Shown: positions 1 through 6,445 of the stretch, piece after piece | How the letters are laid out: every line of letters begins with the position of its first letter | Position numbering within the stretch: the stretch's first letter is position 1 | NCBI GenBank assembly: GCA_020435085.1 | Contig: JAGRAB010000261.1 | Span: 1 to 6,936, forward strand | Direction of reading: 5' to 3' | DNA: 6,936 nt | Source of the DNA: Bdellovibrionales bacterium | Lineage (GTDB): Bacteria; Bdellovibrionota; Bdellovibrionia; Bdellovibrionales; UBA1609 | Notes under the pieces: generated by a model | Databases searched by the model: none | What the model was told of the DNA's origin: nothing | The model's input: only the letters and a program-made list of their open reading frames with translations | Made by a program: the position numbers and the translations under genes

Positions 1-746
1 GTCGTCTCTGGTTTTTTTTCTTCAGGAGTTTCTTTTTTATTTTCTGCGGAAGCAGTGGGTAGTTCCGGTGTTTTTGCAGGGGTGGCTTGTGCCAGCGGAG
101 CCGTTTGAGCCTCTGTTGGTATAGGGGCTGTAACGGCAGTTGCTGTTTCTGACTTCATCTCAGGAGTTGGCTCAGGCTCAGAATCTTTTGGTAAATCTTT
201 AGTAGTTTCTGTATTTTTAATCTCCTCAGTTTTAGTAGGAGAATTTCCTGTTGTGGTTACTGCTCCACTTGTTAAGGCATCATTGGAGTTGAGGCCTTGA
301 ATATTTTCTGGAGGTGTTTCAACGGTGGCCTCTTTTTCGTATTTTTCAACAATATTCTTTACTCCAATAATAATAAAAATGAGAGCAAGAATAACACCAC
401 CGGCAATCAGCTTTGAGAGGATTCCCTTTTCGTGTAAAACGGGAGGAGATTTTTTTGTTTCACGGGGTTCGTCTTGAGCAAGATCTTCTGGTTTGCTAAT
501 TGGTGGTAGGGTGGAGCCCATTTCTTCATGGAACTTTTCTAAAAGTTCATCAACATCAAGTTTCAAATAACTTGCATAACTTTGAACAAAGCCTCGTAGA
601 AAAGTTTTAGCAGGGAGAGCATCTAAATCTCCCTCTTCAATGGCTTGAATCAAGCGAGGACTAATTTTAGTAGCCATAGCAACTTCATTGACACTGATGC
701 GCTGACTTTCTCTTGCTGATTTTAAAATTTTCCCAGTTTGTTTCAT
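1..746 (-). CDS. rodZ: RodZ-like protein: N-terminal helix-turn-helix, one membrane helix (3' end cut by window edge)
   Basis: Partial gene: 248 codons are visible from ATG at 746 and no stop is reached before the left edge. Residues about 4-70 form a Cro/C1-type helix-turn-helix of the RodZ kind, recognisable by TGKILKSARESQ, ISPRLIQAIEEGD and TFLRGFVQSYASYL. A basic stretch leads into one hydrophobic helix at about 113-129 (LIAGGVILALIFIIIGV). From about 140 onward the chain is a long low-complexity linker rich in Thr, Pro, Glu, Ala and Lys. In RodZ the HTH is cytoplasmic and contacts MreB, and the linker and a C-terminal beta domain are periplasmic; that beta domain (DUF4115) would lie beyond the edge. 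It starts 5 bp after the TPR lipoprotein stop, so co-transcription is likely; an AAAGG at 759-763 is a distant, weak ribosome site. Family assignment is firm for the HTH-plus-TM architecture; a MreB role is inferred from the family. Confidence 0.85.
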   Translation of the reverse strand, partial: MKQTGKILKSARESQRISVNEVAMATKISPRLIQAIEEGDLDALPAKTFLRGFVQSYASYLKLDVDELLEKFHEEMGSTLPPISKPEDLAQDEPRETKKSPPVLHEKGILSKLIAGGVILALIFIIIGVKNIVEKYEKEATVETPPENIQGLNSNDALTSGAVTTTGNSPTKTEEIKNTETTKDLPKDSEPEPTPEMKSETATAVTAPIPTEAQTAPLAQATPAKTPELPTASAENKKETPEEKKPET

Positions 747-751
747 GTCGT

Positions 752-1510
752 TTAGAAACCTTTATTTAGTTCACGTAGAGCCAATCGCGCCTTCGGACTA
801 TATTCGCTCGATGGAAATAATTTTATAACTTCTTCAAAGCGAGATTTTGCCAGGCTATTTTGACCAATCATCATATAACTAAGACCAGCAAAATAGTGAG
901 GTTCGGCATAGAGCTTTTTCTCACAGTTTTCAATCGCTTGGTCAAAAGTGGTCGAAGCAAGTTTATATTTTTTTAAATCGTATTGAATGCGGCCATATAA
1001 ATTGAGCGAAGAGCATCTATTTCTTTGTACTTTTAATGCATGCTCTGTGGCATTAAGGGCTTCTTTAAGTTGTTTTGCTCGGTAGTAAGCAAGCCCTAAG
1101 TTGTCATAGACTTTCTCTGGAGTTGCATAAGTGAGATCGTCAGCAGCAGTTTTCAGTTGTTGAATGGCTTCTTTATATTTTTTTCGCTCAATGAGAACAC
1201 GACCAAGATTATTTCGAGCTTCTGTATATTTGGGGTCCAATGTTACAGCTTTTTGTAAGTGTTCTTCACTGAGGATATATTTTTCGCGAAGAAGATAAAC
1301 GAGAGCAATGTTGTTATGTGCAACGGCATTATTGGGGTCAAGATCAATAGCCTGTAAAAGTTCACCAAGAGCCTGGGGGAGTTGTCCCTTTGTGAGCAAA
1401 GAAGTTCCAATTTTTGTATGTAATATTGATCGCTTTTTCCTCTCCGGAACACTTGTAGAAGCACAACTCATGAGGATAAAACAAAAACAAATTATAAAAG
1501 TTCTAAGCAT
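752..1510 (-). CDS. PilF/Tgl-like TPR lipoprotein (type IV pilus biogenesis family)
   Basis: A 252-residue protein read from ATG at 1510. An in-frame TTG at 1549 would add 13 residues ahead of the signal peptide and is disfavoured. The N-terminus is a lipoprotein signal: a short hydrophobic core, then lipobox LMSC with Cys16 as the lipidation site. Ala17 rather than Asp at +2 predicts outer-membrane sorting. The rest is about six tetratricopeptide repeats, roughly at 29-60, 61-94, 95-128, 131-164, 165-198 and 203-236, with typical motifs such as AVAHNNIALVYL and EARNNLGRVLIERKKYKEAI. Length, lipidation and six TPRs match PilF/PilW/Tgl, the pilotins that help assemble the PilQ secretin. Cys166 and Cys196 lie in neighbouring repeats and could form a disulfide (inference). 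No clear Shine-Dalgarno precedes the ATG. The rodZ neighbour supports the PilF reading, but many TPR lipoproteins look alike, so no gene symbol is given. Confidence 0.85.
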   Translation of the reverse strand: MLRTFIICFCFILMSCASTSVPERKKRSILHTKIGTSLLTKGQLPQALGELLQAIDLDPNNAVAHNNIALVYLLREKYILSEEHLQKAVTLDPKYTEARNNLGRVLIERKKYKEAIQQLKTAADDLTYATPEKVYDNLGLAYYRAKQLKEALNATEHALKVQRNRCSSLNLYGRIQYDLKKYKLASTTFDQAIENCEKKLYAEPHYFAGLSYMMIGQNSLAKSRFEEVIKLFPSSEYSPKARLALRELNKGF

Positions 1511-1582
1511 TGAATAAAAGTAACAAATTTTCGTTCTCGCGCAAAGCAATTCGATAAATTGAAGGTGAGAACTCGAGAGCAG

Positions 1583-2728
1583 CTAACGCGCCGTTTCGTC
1601 CCCCTTTTTAAGAGCAACAAGTACCTCCACATGGAAAGTTTGTGGAAACATATCGAAGGGTTGAATTTTTTCAATGTGGTATTCTCCATTTTTAACAAGT
1701 TCTGTGAGGTCTCGTTTAAGAGTCATAGGGTCACAGCTCATATAAATTAAATTAGGTGTGGAAAACCGCTTTAAATTTGTCATGGCTTTTGTACTGAGCC
1801 CTGCTCTTGGAGGGTCTAAAATGATAAAATCAGGTTTTAATTCAAAATTTTTAGATAAAAAACTTTCAACAGACTGATTATGGAAGTCAATATTGGTTAA
1901 GTTTTGATTTTGAGCTTGTTGTTGGGCGATTTGGTGAGAGTGCTCACCGAGCTCCACAGCATGAAATTTTGTATTTTTTAAAAGTTTTGCCAAAGGAAAA
2001 GTTAAATTTCCGTTTCCAGAAAATAGATCACACGCAACTTTGGCTGTTTTGGGGGCCCACGAGAGAATATGATTCAAAAGGATTTCATTAACATGAGAGT
2101 TTACTTGAGAAAACCGATCCCCCACATCATCTAATGAAACCTCAGTGATGGTAACTTCTTGAGACATATTTGTGCGAATTTCGATTTTTTTTGAATTTTT
2201 ATAATCATGTTTCAACACGTTTGGAAGTTCATCATTAATGACCTTCTCAGCAATAGCGCAATATTCAATAGGGATCAGTGTTTCAGAGGTTTGTTTTAAA
2301 AACCCCAATTGTCCATTTTTAAAATGAACTTGAATACGATTGCGATATCCAAATTCTTTTGGGGATGCAACAATTTGAGCGATTTTACTCGGGTCTGAGA
2401 CAAGTGGTGAAAATGTACGAAGAAGAAGCGACTGTTTTTCAGCAAGTTGTCGCTCATAAGAAACTTGTTGCCACTGACACCCTCCACACTCAAAAGCAAC
2501 TGGGCAGGGCGGTGTTCTTCGATTTTTTCCGGGAGTGATGATTTCAAGTAGTCGTGCTTCAGCAAAGTTTTTTTTCACTAGAGTGATTTCGCAAAGAACA
2601 ACATCGCCAGGGCAAGTTTTAGCAACAAAAACAACAAACCCTTGATGACGGCCGACCCCAGCTCCCTTGCCAAAAGAGAGAGAGTTGATGGTGAGTTGAA
2701 TATGTTCTAACTTTTTTAATTGAGACAT
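1583..2728 (-). CDS. rlmD: RlmD-like 23S rRNA (uracil-5-)-methyltransferase with TRAM domain and Fe-S cysteines
   Basis: A 381-residue member of the TrmA/RlmC/RlmD family, which transfers a methyl group from S-adenosylmethionine to C5 of uridine in RNA. An N-terminal TRAM RNA-binding domain covers about 8-64. Next come the four cysteines expected for the [4Fe-4S] cluster: Cys75, Cys81 and Cys84 (CPVAFECGGC) and Cys157. The C-terminal Rossmann methyltransferase domain shows FSQVN at 206-210, SAM motif DLFSGNGN at 234-241, DPPRAG at 305-310, the catalytic nucleophile Cys332 in YMSCDP, and the likely general base Glu368 in FHVEVL. TRAM plus the Fe-S set favours RlmD (U1939 in E. coli 23S rRNA) over TrmA or RlmC, although a dual-site RlmCD-like activity cannot be excluded from sequence. 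ATG at 2728 is chosen; an upstream TTG at 2740 falls inside the terminator hairpin. No Shine-Dalgarno is visible, which is unusual here. It ends 72 bp before the TPR gene. Confidence 0.9.
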   Translation of the reverse strand: MSQLKKLEHIQLTINSLSFGKGAGVGRHQGFVVFVAKTCPGDVVLCEITLVKKNFAEARLLEIITPGKNRRTPPCPVAFECGGCQWQQVSYERQLAEKQSLLLRTFSPLVSDPSKIAQIVASPKEFGYRNRIQVHFKNGQLGFLKQTSETLIPIEYCAIAEKVINDELPNVLKHDYKNSKKIEIRTNMSQEVTITEVSLDDVGDRFSQVNSHVNEILLNHILSWAPKTAKVACDLFSGNGNLTFPLAKLLKNTKFHAVELGEHSHQIAQQQAQNQNLTNIDFHNQSVESFLSKNFELKPDFIILDPPRAGLSTKAMTNLKRFSTPNLIYMSCDPMTLKRDLTELVKNGEYHIEKIQPFDMFPQTFHVEVLVALKKGDETAR

Positions 2729-2730
2729 CT

Positions 2731-2762
2731 TAAAACACAACCAAGGGGATTCCCCTTGGTTG
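2731..2762 (-). terminator. Rho-independent terminator (possible attenuator) between ndk and rlmD
   Basis: Positions 2738-2749 and 2751-2762 are exact inverted complements around one central base (CAACCAAGGGGA on the plus strand). In RNA this gives an 11-bp GC-containing stem with a 3-nt loop. On the minus strand the stem is followed by UGUUUUAA, a short imperfect U-tract; on the plus strand it is followed by GCAAGAUAAAG, so it is oriented to end minus-strand transcripts. It lies 13 nt after the ndk stop and ends 9 nt before the rlmD ATG. This suggests an end for the mdh-sucCD-ndk message, with partial read-through possible. Confidence 0.8.
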
Positions 2763-2774
2763 CAAGATAAAGAG

Positions 2775-2804
2775 ATTAAATATTTACAAGTTCTGACTTT
2801 TCAA
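2775..2804 (-). promoter_or_regulatory. Weak candidate promoter for rlmD-TPR-rodZ inside the ndk 3' end
   Basis: On the minus strand a TTGAAA (2799-2804) lies 18 nt before TTTAAT (2775-2780), which overlaps the ndk stop. Both hexamers match the sigma-70 consensus only in part and the spacing is long. If real, transcription would start near 2768 and the message would begin with the hairpin at 2738-2762. It is listed because the downstream unit otherwise has no visible promoter after the terminator. Confidence 0.25.
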
Positions 2805-3201
2805 AGAAGAGAGCAAGTTCTCTTTGAGCACTGGCAGCAGAGTCACTTCCATGCACAGCATTTTCTCCAACGTTGTCACCAAATTCTGCGCGAATAGTTC
2901 CTGGAGCAGCATCTTTAGGGTTTGTTGCTCCCATGATTTCGCGGTTTTTCATAATGGCACCCTCGCCAGAAAGAGCCATTAACATGACTGGGCCAGAGGT
3001 CATAAAGTCAACAAGCTCACCAAAAAAAGGTCGTTCTTTATGTTCAGCATAGAACTCTTCACATTTGCCACGCTCTAATTGAACTAATTTTGCAGCGGCA
3101 ACTTTTAAGCCATTATCTTCAAATTTTTTAATAATAGCACCAATGGCATTTTTCTTAATGGCATTTGGCTTGATGATGCTAAAGGTTTGTTCTTTTCCCA
3201 T
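2776..3201 (-). CDS. ndk: Nucleoside diphosphate kinase
   Basis: A 141-residue cytosolic enzyme that moves the gamma-phosphate from ATP to other NDPs through a phosphohistidine. The whole family signature is present: FSIIKPNA near the start with Lys11, [11 protein letters not shown] at 50-60 with Tyr51 and Phe59, FMTSGP at 66-71, Arg87, GATNP at 91-95 with Thr93, Arg104, Asn114, and the phospho-acceptor His117 in [11 protein letters not shown] at 3201 is preferred to ATG at 3213 because GGAG at 3207-3210 sits 5 nt upstream and the resulting length is normal for the family (about 140-143). It follows sucD by 47 bp and is followed by a strong terminator, so it is probably the last gene of the mdh-sucC-sucD-ndk unit. 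Position next to succinyl-CoA synthetase is sensible, since Ndk converts the NTP made by that enzyme; association of the two proteins has been reported in Pseudomonas. Confidence 0.98.
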   Translation of the reverse strand: MGKEQTFSIIKPNAIKKNAIGAIIKKFEDNGLKVAAAKLVQLERGKCEEFYAEHKERPFFGELVDFMTSGPVMLMALSGEGAIMKNREIMGATNPKDAAPGTIRAEFGDNVGENAVHGSDSAASAQRELALFFEKSELVNI

Positions 3202-3206
3202 TGTTT

Positions 3207-3210
3207 TCTC
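3207..3210 (-). promoter_or_regulatory. Ribosome binding site that sets the ndk start
   Basis: GGAG on the minus strand lies 5 nt before ATG at 3201. It overlaps the alternative ATG at 3213 itself (ATGGAG), which would then have no usable site, so it decides the start in favour of 3201. Confidence 0.75.
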
Positions 3211-3223
3211 CATATATTTATAT

Positions 3224-3242
3224 AGTGAAGCAAGACTTCACT
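3224..3242 (-). other. Intercistronic hairpin between sucD and ndk
   Basis: AGTGAAG (3224-3230) and CTTCACT (3236-3242) form a perfect 7-bp stem with a 5-nt loop. It begins 6 nt after the sucD stop codon. On the minus strand it is followed by AT-rich AUAUAAAUAUAUGG rather than a U-run, so it is not a standard terminator. It may protect the upstream mdh-sucCD message from 3' decay or mark a processing point that lets ndk be expressed at a different level. Confidence 0.5.
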
Positions 3243-3248
3243 CGTTGT

Positions 3249-4115
3249 TTAAAGTGCAGATTTTAAAGTTGTTCCAAGGTCTGCCGGACTTCTGGCAATT
3301 TTACAACCAGCAGATTGCAGGGCCTCAAACTTGGCTTCAGCAGTTCCTTTGCCGCCGCTAATAATTGCACCAGCATGGCCCATGCGTTTTCCCGGAGGTG
3401 CTGTTGCTCCAGCAATAAATGAGGTTACAGGTTTTTTAAACTCACGTTTAATGTACTCCGCTGCTTCTTCCTCAGCGGTTCCACCAATCTCTCCAATCAT
3501 GATGACGCCATCGGTGTTACTGTCAGCATTAAACATCTCAAGAACATCGATGAAGTTGGTTCCATTGACGGGATCACCACCAATACCGACACAAGAACTC
3601 TGCCCGAGGCCAAGTTTTGAAAGTTGCCAAACGGCCTCATATGTCAAAGTTCCAGAGCGCGAGAGAACGCCAATGCGGCCAGGGGTGTGAATATGCCCAG
3701 GCATAATTCCAATTTTGCATTGCCCGGGAGTAATCACGCCTGGGCAGTTGGGCCCAACAAGTCGTGTTTTTTTACCAGCCATGAAACGTTTTACTTTTAC
3801 CATATCCATCACGGGAATTCCTTCTGTGATGCAAACAACGAGGTCAAGCTCGGCATCAACAGCCTCCATAATGGCGTCTGCGGCAAAAGGAGGTGGAACA
3901 TAAATCACACTGGCATTGGCTCCTGTTTTTTCAACAGCATCAGCAACGGTATCAAAAACGGGAAGGTTTAAATGTTTTGTTCCACCTTTTCCAGGAGTCA
4001 CTCCACCCACCATTTTTGTTCCGTAAGCAATCGCTTGCTCTGAGTGAAATGTTCCTTGCGCGCCAGTAAATCCCTGGCAAATCACTTTTGTATTACTGTT
4101 CACCATAATCGCCAT
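3249..4115 (-). CDS. sucD: Succinyl-CoA synthetase (ADP-forming) alpha subunit
   Basis: A 288-residue alpha subunit of succinyl-CoA ligase, which makes ATP or GTP from succinyl-CoA, ADP/GDP and phosphate in the TCA cycle. The N-terminal CoA-binding Rossmann domain carries [17 protein letters not shown] at 11-27 and GGVTPGKGG at 37-45. The ligase domain has [12 protein letters not shown] at 120-131, SRSGTLTYE at 152-160, [10 protein letters not shown] at 177-186 and GEIGG at 208-212 with Glu209. The phosphorylated histidine is His247 in [10 protein letters not shown]. Length and ends match the family (about 289 residues) with no missing parts. ATG at 4115 aligns with the usual start; its ribosome site AAGGGG at 4127-4132 lies inside the last glycine codons of sucC. 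Only 2 bp separate the sucC stop from this ATG, which implies translational coupling and equal subunit supply. Confidence 0.98.
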   Translation of the reverse strand: MAIMVNSNTKVICQGFTGAQGTFHSEQAIAYGTKMVGGVTPGKGGTKHLNLPVFDTVADAVEKTGANASVIYVPPPFAADAIMEAVDAELDLVVCITEGIPVMDMVKVKRFMAGKKTRLVGPNCPGVITPGQCKIGIMPGHIHTPGRIGVLSRSGTLTYEAVWQLSKLGLGQSSCVGIGGDPVNGTNFIDVLEMFNADSNTDGVIMIGEIGGTAEEEAAEYIKREFKKPVTSFIAGATAPPGKRMGHAGAIISGGKGTAEAKFEALQSAGCKIARSPADLGTTLKSAL

Positions 4116-4117
4116 GA

Positions 4118-5287
4118 CTACTTACCCCCCTTAATTGCAGAAACAATTTTTGTGGCGGCATCTGTTAAGTCATCAGCAGGTAAGATGTTCAAGCCACTTT
4201 GTGCCAATAATTTTTTTCCTTCTTCAACATTTGTTCCTTGAAGGCGGACAACAAGAGGAACTTTTAAGCCTAATTCTTTGGACGCGGCAATAACACCTTC
4301 TGCAATGATGTCACATTTCATAATGCCACCAAAGATATTCACTAGGATCCCTTTTACATTTGGATCGTTCAGAATAATTTTAAAGGCGGCTGTGACTTTT
4401 TCTTTATTAGCACCACCTCCAACATCTAAAAAGTTAGCAGGACTTCCGCCATGAAGTTGAATAATGTCCATGGTGGCCATGGCAAGCCCTGCACCATTCA
4501 CAAGACAGCCAATATTTCCATCGAGCTTAATAAAAGCAAGGTCATATTTACTGGCTTCCACTTCAGCAGGGTCTTCTTCTGTGAGGTCTCGAAGCTCTAC
4601 AATTTCAGGGTGACGAAAAAGTGAGTTGGAATCAAAATTCATTTTGGCATCAAGCACAATCACTTCACCGTCTTTGGTTTCAACAAGTGGATTGATTTCA
4701 GCAAGAGAGCAATCTGTGCCTTCGTAAGCTTTATATAATGAAATAAAAGCTTTAACAGCTTTATTAACCACAGCCCCTTTCATTCCAATGGCAAAGGCAA
4801 GTTGTCTTGCTTGAAATGGCATAAGGCCAGTTACTGGATCGATAACTACTTTAAAGATTTTCTCTGGGGTTTTGGCAGCAACTTCTTCAATATCCATTCC
4901 ACCTTCGGAGGACGCCATCATGGTGACTCGGCCATTGGCGCGATCAAGTAAAGCCGCGACGTAATATTCTTTTGCAATGTCACAGCCTTGCTCAATAAAT
5001 ACTTTATTGACTTCTTTTCCCTCAGGACCAGTTTGATGAGTAACTAACGTCATTCCAATCATATTTTCACTGAGTTGACGGACTTCATCTAAAGACTTGG
5101 CGATTTTAACACCGCCCCCTTTTCCTCGTCCACCAGCATGAATTTGAGCTTTAACAACCCAAAGGTGACCCCCAATATTTTTTGCGGCTTGAACAGCTTC
5201 ATCGGCTGTTGTAGCAATGCCACCTTTAAGAGTGACCCCCCCAAATTTTCTCAAAACCTCTTTGGCCTGATACTCATGAATATTCAT
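4118..5287 (-). CDS. sucC: Succinyl-CoA synthetase (ADP-forming) beta subunit
   Basis: A 389-residue beta subunit, partner of SucD in the alpha-beta enzyme that performs substrate-level phosphorylation in the TCA cycle. It opens with the family hallmark [16 protein letters not shown]. The ATP-grasp domain (about 9-230) shows Lys46 in [17 protein letters not shown], with the nucleotide-binding GRGKGG at 53-58, and the Mg-binding residues Asn199 in EINPLV and Asp213 in VLDAKM. The C-terminal ligase domain contains [16 protein letters not shown] at 255-270, NFLDVGGGA at 285-293 and VNIFGGI at 316-322. Length is normal (about 388). The ATG at 5287 is supported by a strong AGGAG at 5296-5300 whose first base is the last base of the mdh stop TAA. 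With mdh upstream and sucD 2 bp downstream, it is the second gene of a TCA-cycle operon. ATP versus GTP preference cannot be read from the sequence here. Confidence 0.98.
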   Translation of the reverse strand: MNIHEYQAKEVLRKFGGVTLKGGIATTADEAVQAAKNIGGHLWVVKAQIHAGGRGKGGGVKIAKSLDEVRQLSENMIGMTLVTHQTGPEGKEVNKVFIEQGCDIAKEYYVAALLDRANGRVTMMASSEGGMDIEEVAAKTPEKIFKVVIDPVTGLMPFQARQLAFAIGMKGAVVNKAVKAFISLYKAYEGTDCSLAEINPLVETKDGEVIVLDAKMNFDSNSLFRHPEIVELRDLTEEDPAEVEASKYDLAFIKLDGNIGCLVNGAGLAMATMDIIQLHGGSPANFLDVGGGANKEKVTAAFKIILNDPNVKGILVNIFGGIMKCDIIAEGVIAASKELGLKVPLVVRLQGTNVEEGKKLLAQSGLNILPADDLTDAATKIVSAIKGGK

Positions 5288-5295
5288 TGATGCCT

Positions 5296-5300
5296 CTCCT
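5296..5300 (-). promoter_or_regulatory. sucC ribosome binding site overlapping the mdh stop codon
   Basis: The minus strand reads TAAGGAGAGGCATCAATG. The mdh stop TAA shares its final A with the AGGAG of sucC, 8 nt before the ATG. Terminating mdh ribosomes would cover this site, a layout that favours coupled translation. Confidence 0.8.
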
Positions 5301-6244
5301 TAGTAGTCAAGTTTTTCAAGCGCAGCAACTAAGTCGTTGACCGCATTGATTGAGTTTTGAAGTCCCGCTTTTTCGGTTTCATTCAATTGAATTTCTACAA
5401 CCTCTTCCATTCCTTTTCCGCCAAGCTTACAAAGAACTCCTAAAAAGAGATCGTTAACTCCATATTCACCTTGTAAATAGGCCGCACATGGAAGAATTCG
5501 CTTTTGATCTTTAAGAATGGCTTCAGCCATTTGAACGGCACTGGCTGATGGAGCATAGTAAGCAGACCCGGTTTTTAACAAGCCGACAATTTCAGCTCCG
5601 CCTTTACGAGTGCGGTCAACAAGAGCATCAATGCGATCTTGAGAAAGCATTTCTGTTAAAGGCACACCGCCAATGGAACAGTGCCTTGGCATGGGTACCA
5701 TCGTGTCTCCGTGCCCACCAAGAACAAAGGCTTGTACATCTTTAACGCTGACGTTGGCTTCTTCTGCAATGAAAGAGCGAAACCGAGCGCCGTCAAGAAT
5801 TCCGGCCATTCCAATAACACGCTCTCTTGGAAAGCCGAGAACGTTTTTAGCAACAAAGGCCATCGCATCAAGAGGGTTACTGACGACAATGACGACGGCA
5901 TTGGGAGAATATTCCTTTACGCCTTCACAAACAGATTTCATAATTTTTGCATTTGTTGCGAGTAAGTCATCGCGACTCATTCCTGGTTTTCTAGGAAGTC
6001 CCGCTGTAATAATAACAACGTCACTTCCTGCCGTATCTTTATAATCAGCAGTTCCAGTAACTTTTGAATCGAAACCTTCAACGGGAGAAGCTTCAAATAA
6101 ATCCAATGCTTTCCCTTTAGCGGCACCGTCATTAATGTCTACGAGGAATACATCTCCTAATTCTTTGGCAGCCGCCCAGTGAGCACAAGTAGAGCCAACA
6201 AAGCCGGCACCAACAACAGTGATTTTTTTGCGAACATGTTGCAT
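5300..6244 (-). CDS. mdh: NAD-dependent malate dehydrogenase, LDH-like type
   Basis: A 314-residue cytosolic oxidoreductase interconverting malate and oxaloacetate with NAD. The Rossmann fold opens with [10 protein letters not shown] at 10-19 (Gly12, Gly14, Gly17), and Asp36 ends the second strand, which fits NAD over NADP. Malate rather than lactate specificity follows from Arg85 in [11 protein letters not shown] (LDH has Gln at this place), together with Arg91 and Arg154. Asn123 and Asp126 lie in VSNPLDAM, and the catalytic base is His178 in GGHGDT. The overall style is that of the short LDH-like MDH class found in alpha- and deltaproteobacteria and Bacteroidetes, not the E. coli type. ATG at 6244 is chosen because AAGGA at 6253-6257 lies 8 nt upstream; a TTG at 6262 would place that site inside the gene. 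It is the promoter-proximal gene of the mdh-sucC-sucD-ndk unit. Confidence 0.97.
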   Translation of the reverse strand: MQHVRKKITVVGAGFVGSTCAHWAAAKELGDVFLVDINDGAAKGKALDLFEASPVEGFDSKVTGTADYKDTAGSDVVIITAGLPRKPGMSRDDLLATNAKIMKSVCEGVKEYSPNAVVIVVSNPLDAMAFVAKNVLGFPRERVIGMAGILDGARFRSFIAEEANVSVKDVQAFVLGGHGDTMVPMPRHCSIGGVPLTEMLSQDRIDALVDRTRKGGAEIVGLLKTGSAYYAPSASAVQMAEAILKDQKRILPCAAYLQGEYGVNDLFLGVLCKLGGKGMEEVVEIQLNETEKAGLQNSINAVNDLVAALEKLDY

Positions 6245-6281
6245 ACAAGAAATCCTTCTCAATAAATGGTTAGTAATTTGA

Positions 6282-6326
6282 CAATCTTGGTGGTTATAGC
6301 AGTTTAGTGCTGAAGTTCAATCTTGG
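6282..6326. repeat. Pair of 9-bp direct repeats (CAATCTTGG) flanking the mdh promoter
   Basis: CAATCTTGG occurs at 6282-6290 and again at 6318-6326, 36 bp apart. One copy covers the predicted mdh start of transcription and the other overlaps the -35 hexamer, as a regulator binding pair might. A shorter ATCTTG at 6385-6390 touches the -35 of the divergent promoter. Chance occurrence is possible, since there is no supporting comparison. Confidence 0.35.
6293..6320 (-). promoter_or_regulatory. Candidate sigma-70 promoter for mdh-sucCD-ndk
   Basis: On the minus strand TTGAAC (6315-6320) lies 16 nt before TATAAC (6293-6298). The -10 is preceded by TGC, giving an extended -10 of the TGn type. Transcription would start near 6286, leaving a leader of about 42 nt with the mdh ribosome site AAGGA at its end. 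It was found by eye only. Confidence 0.6.
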
Positions 6327-6387
6327 GGAGTGAACAATGTGGTGAGAGCAGCAACTTGTGCCACGCATCATTTGCCTTTTTCCCATC

Positions 6388-6415
6388 TTGATCAACATCC
6401 ACCCTAAAGTACAAT
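6388..6415 (+). promoter_or_regulatory. Candidate sigma-70 promoter for the ABC ATPase gene
   Basis: TTGATC (6388-6393) lies 16 nt before TACAAT (6410-6415). Transcription would begin near 6422, giving a leader of about 24 nt that contains AGGGA at 6432-6436, 9 nt before the ATG at 6446. Together with the mdh promoter it makes this 201-bp interval a divergent regulatory region. Confidence 0.55.
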
Positions 6416-6445
6416 GTTGAAAGACTTCATCAGGGAATCTTCAAC

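Noticed and set aside
1511..1549. N-terminal extension of the TPR lipoprotein from a TTG at 1549
   Set aside because: It would put 13 polar and mixed residues before the lipoprotein signal peptide and has no ribosome site; ATG at 1510 gives a standard signal with lipobox LMSC.
2729..2740. Extension of rlmD to a TTG at 2740
   Set aside because: The TTG lies inside the terminator stem and adds only four residues (the TTG-encoded start plus CFK); ATG 2728 is more plausible.
3331..3690. Plus-strand open frame opposite sucD
   Set aside because: It is antisense to a highly conserved gene, has no recognisable protein features, and reflects codon bias of the sense strand.
5673..6044. Plus-strand open frame opposite mdh
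   Set aside because: Shadow of the mdh reading frame with no promoter, ribosome site or family motif of its own.
6245..6262. Extension of mdh to a TTG at 6262
   Set aside because: The AAGGA site at 6253-6257 would be within the coding region, whereas it is well spaced for ATG at 6244.
6278..6306. Perfect TTGACA (6278-6283) on the plus strand as a promoter -35
   Set aside because: At 16-18 nt downstream there is no acceptable -10 (AGTTTA region), and it points away from a useful start relative to the better site at 6388-6415.
6325..6345. GGGGAG followed by ATGTGGTGA, a possible two-codon leader ORF
   Set aside because: It lies upstream of the predicted promoter for the ABC gene, so it would not be in that transcript, and two codons are too short to support.
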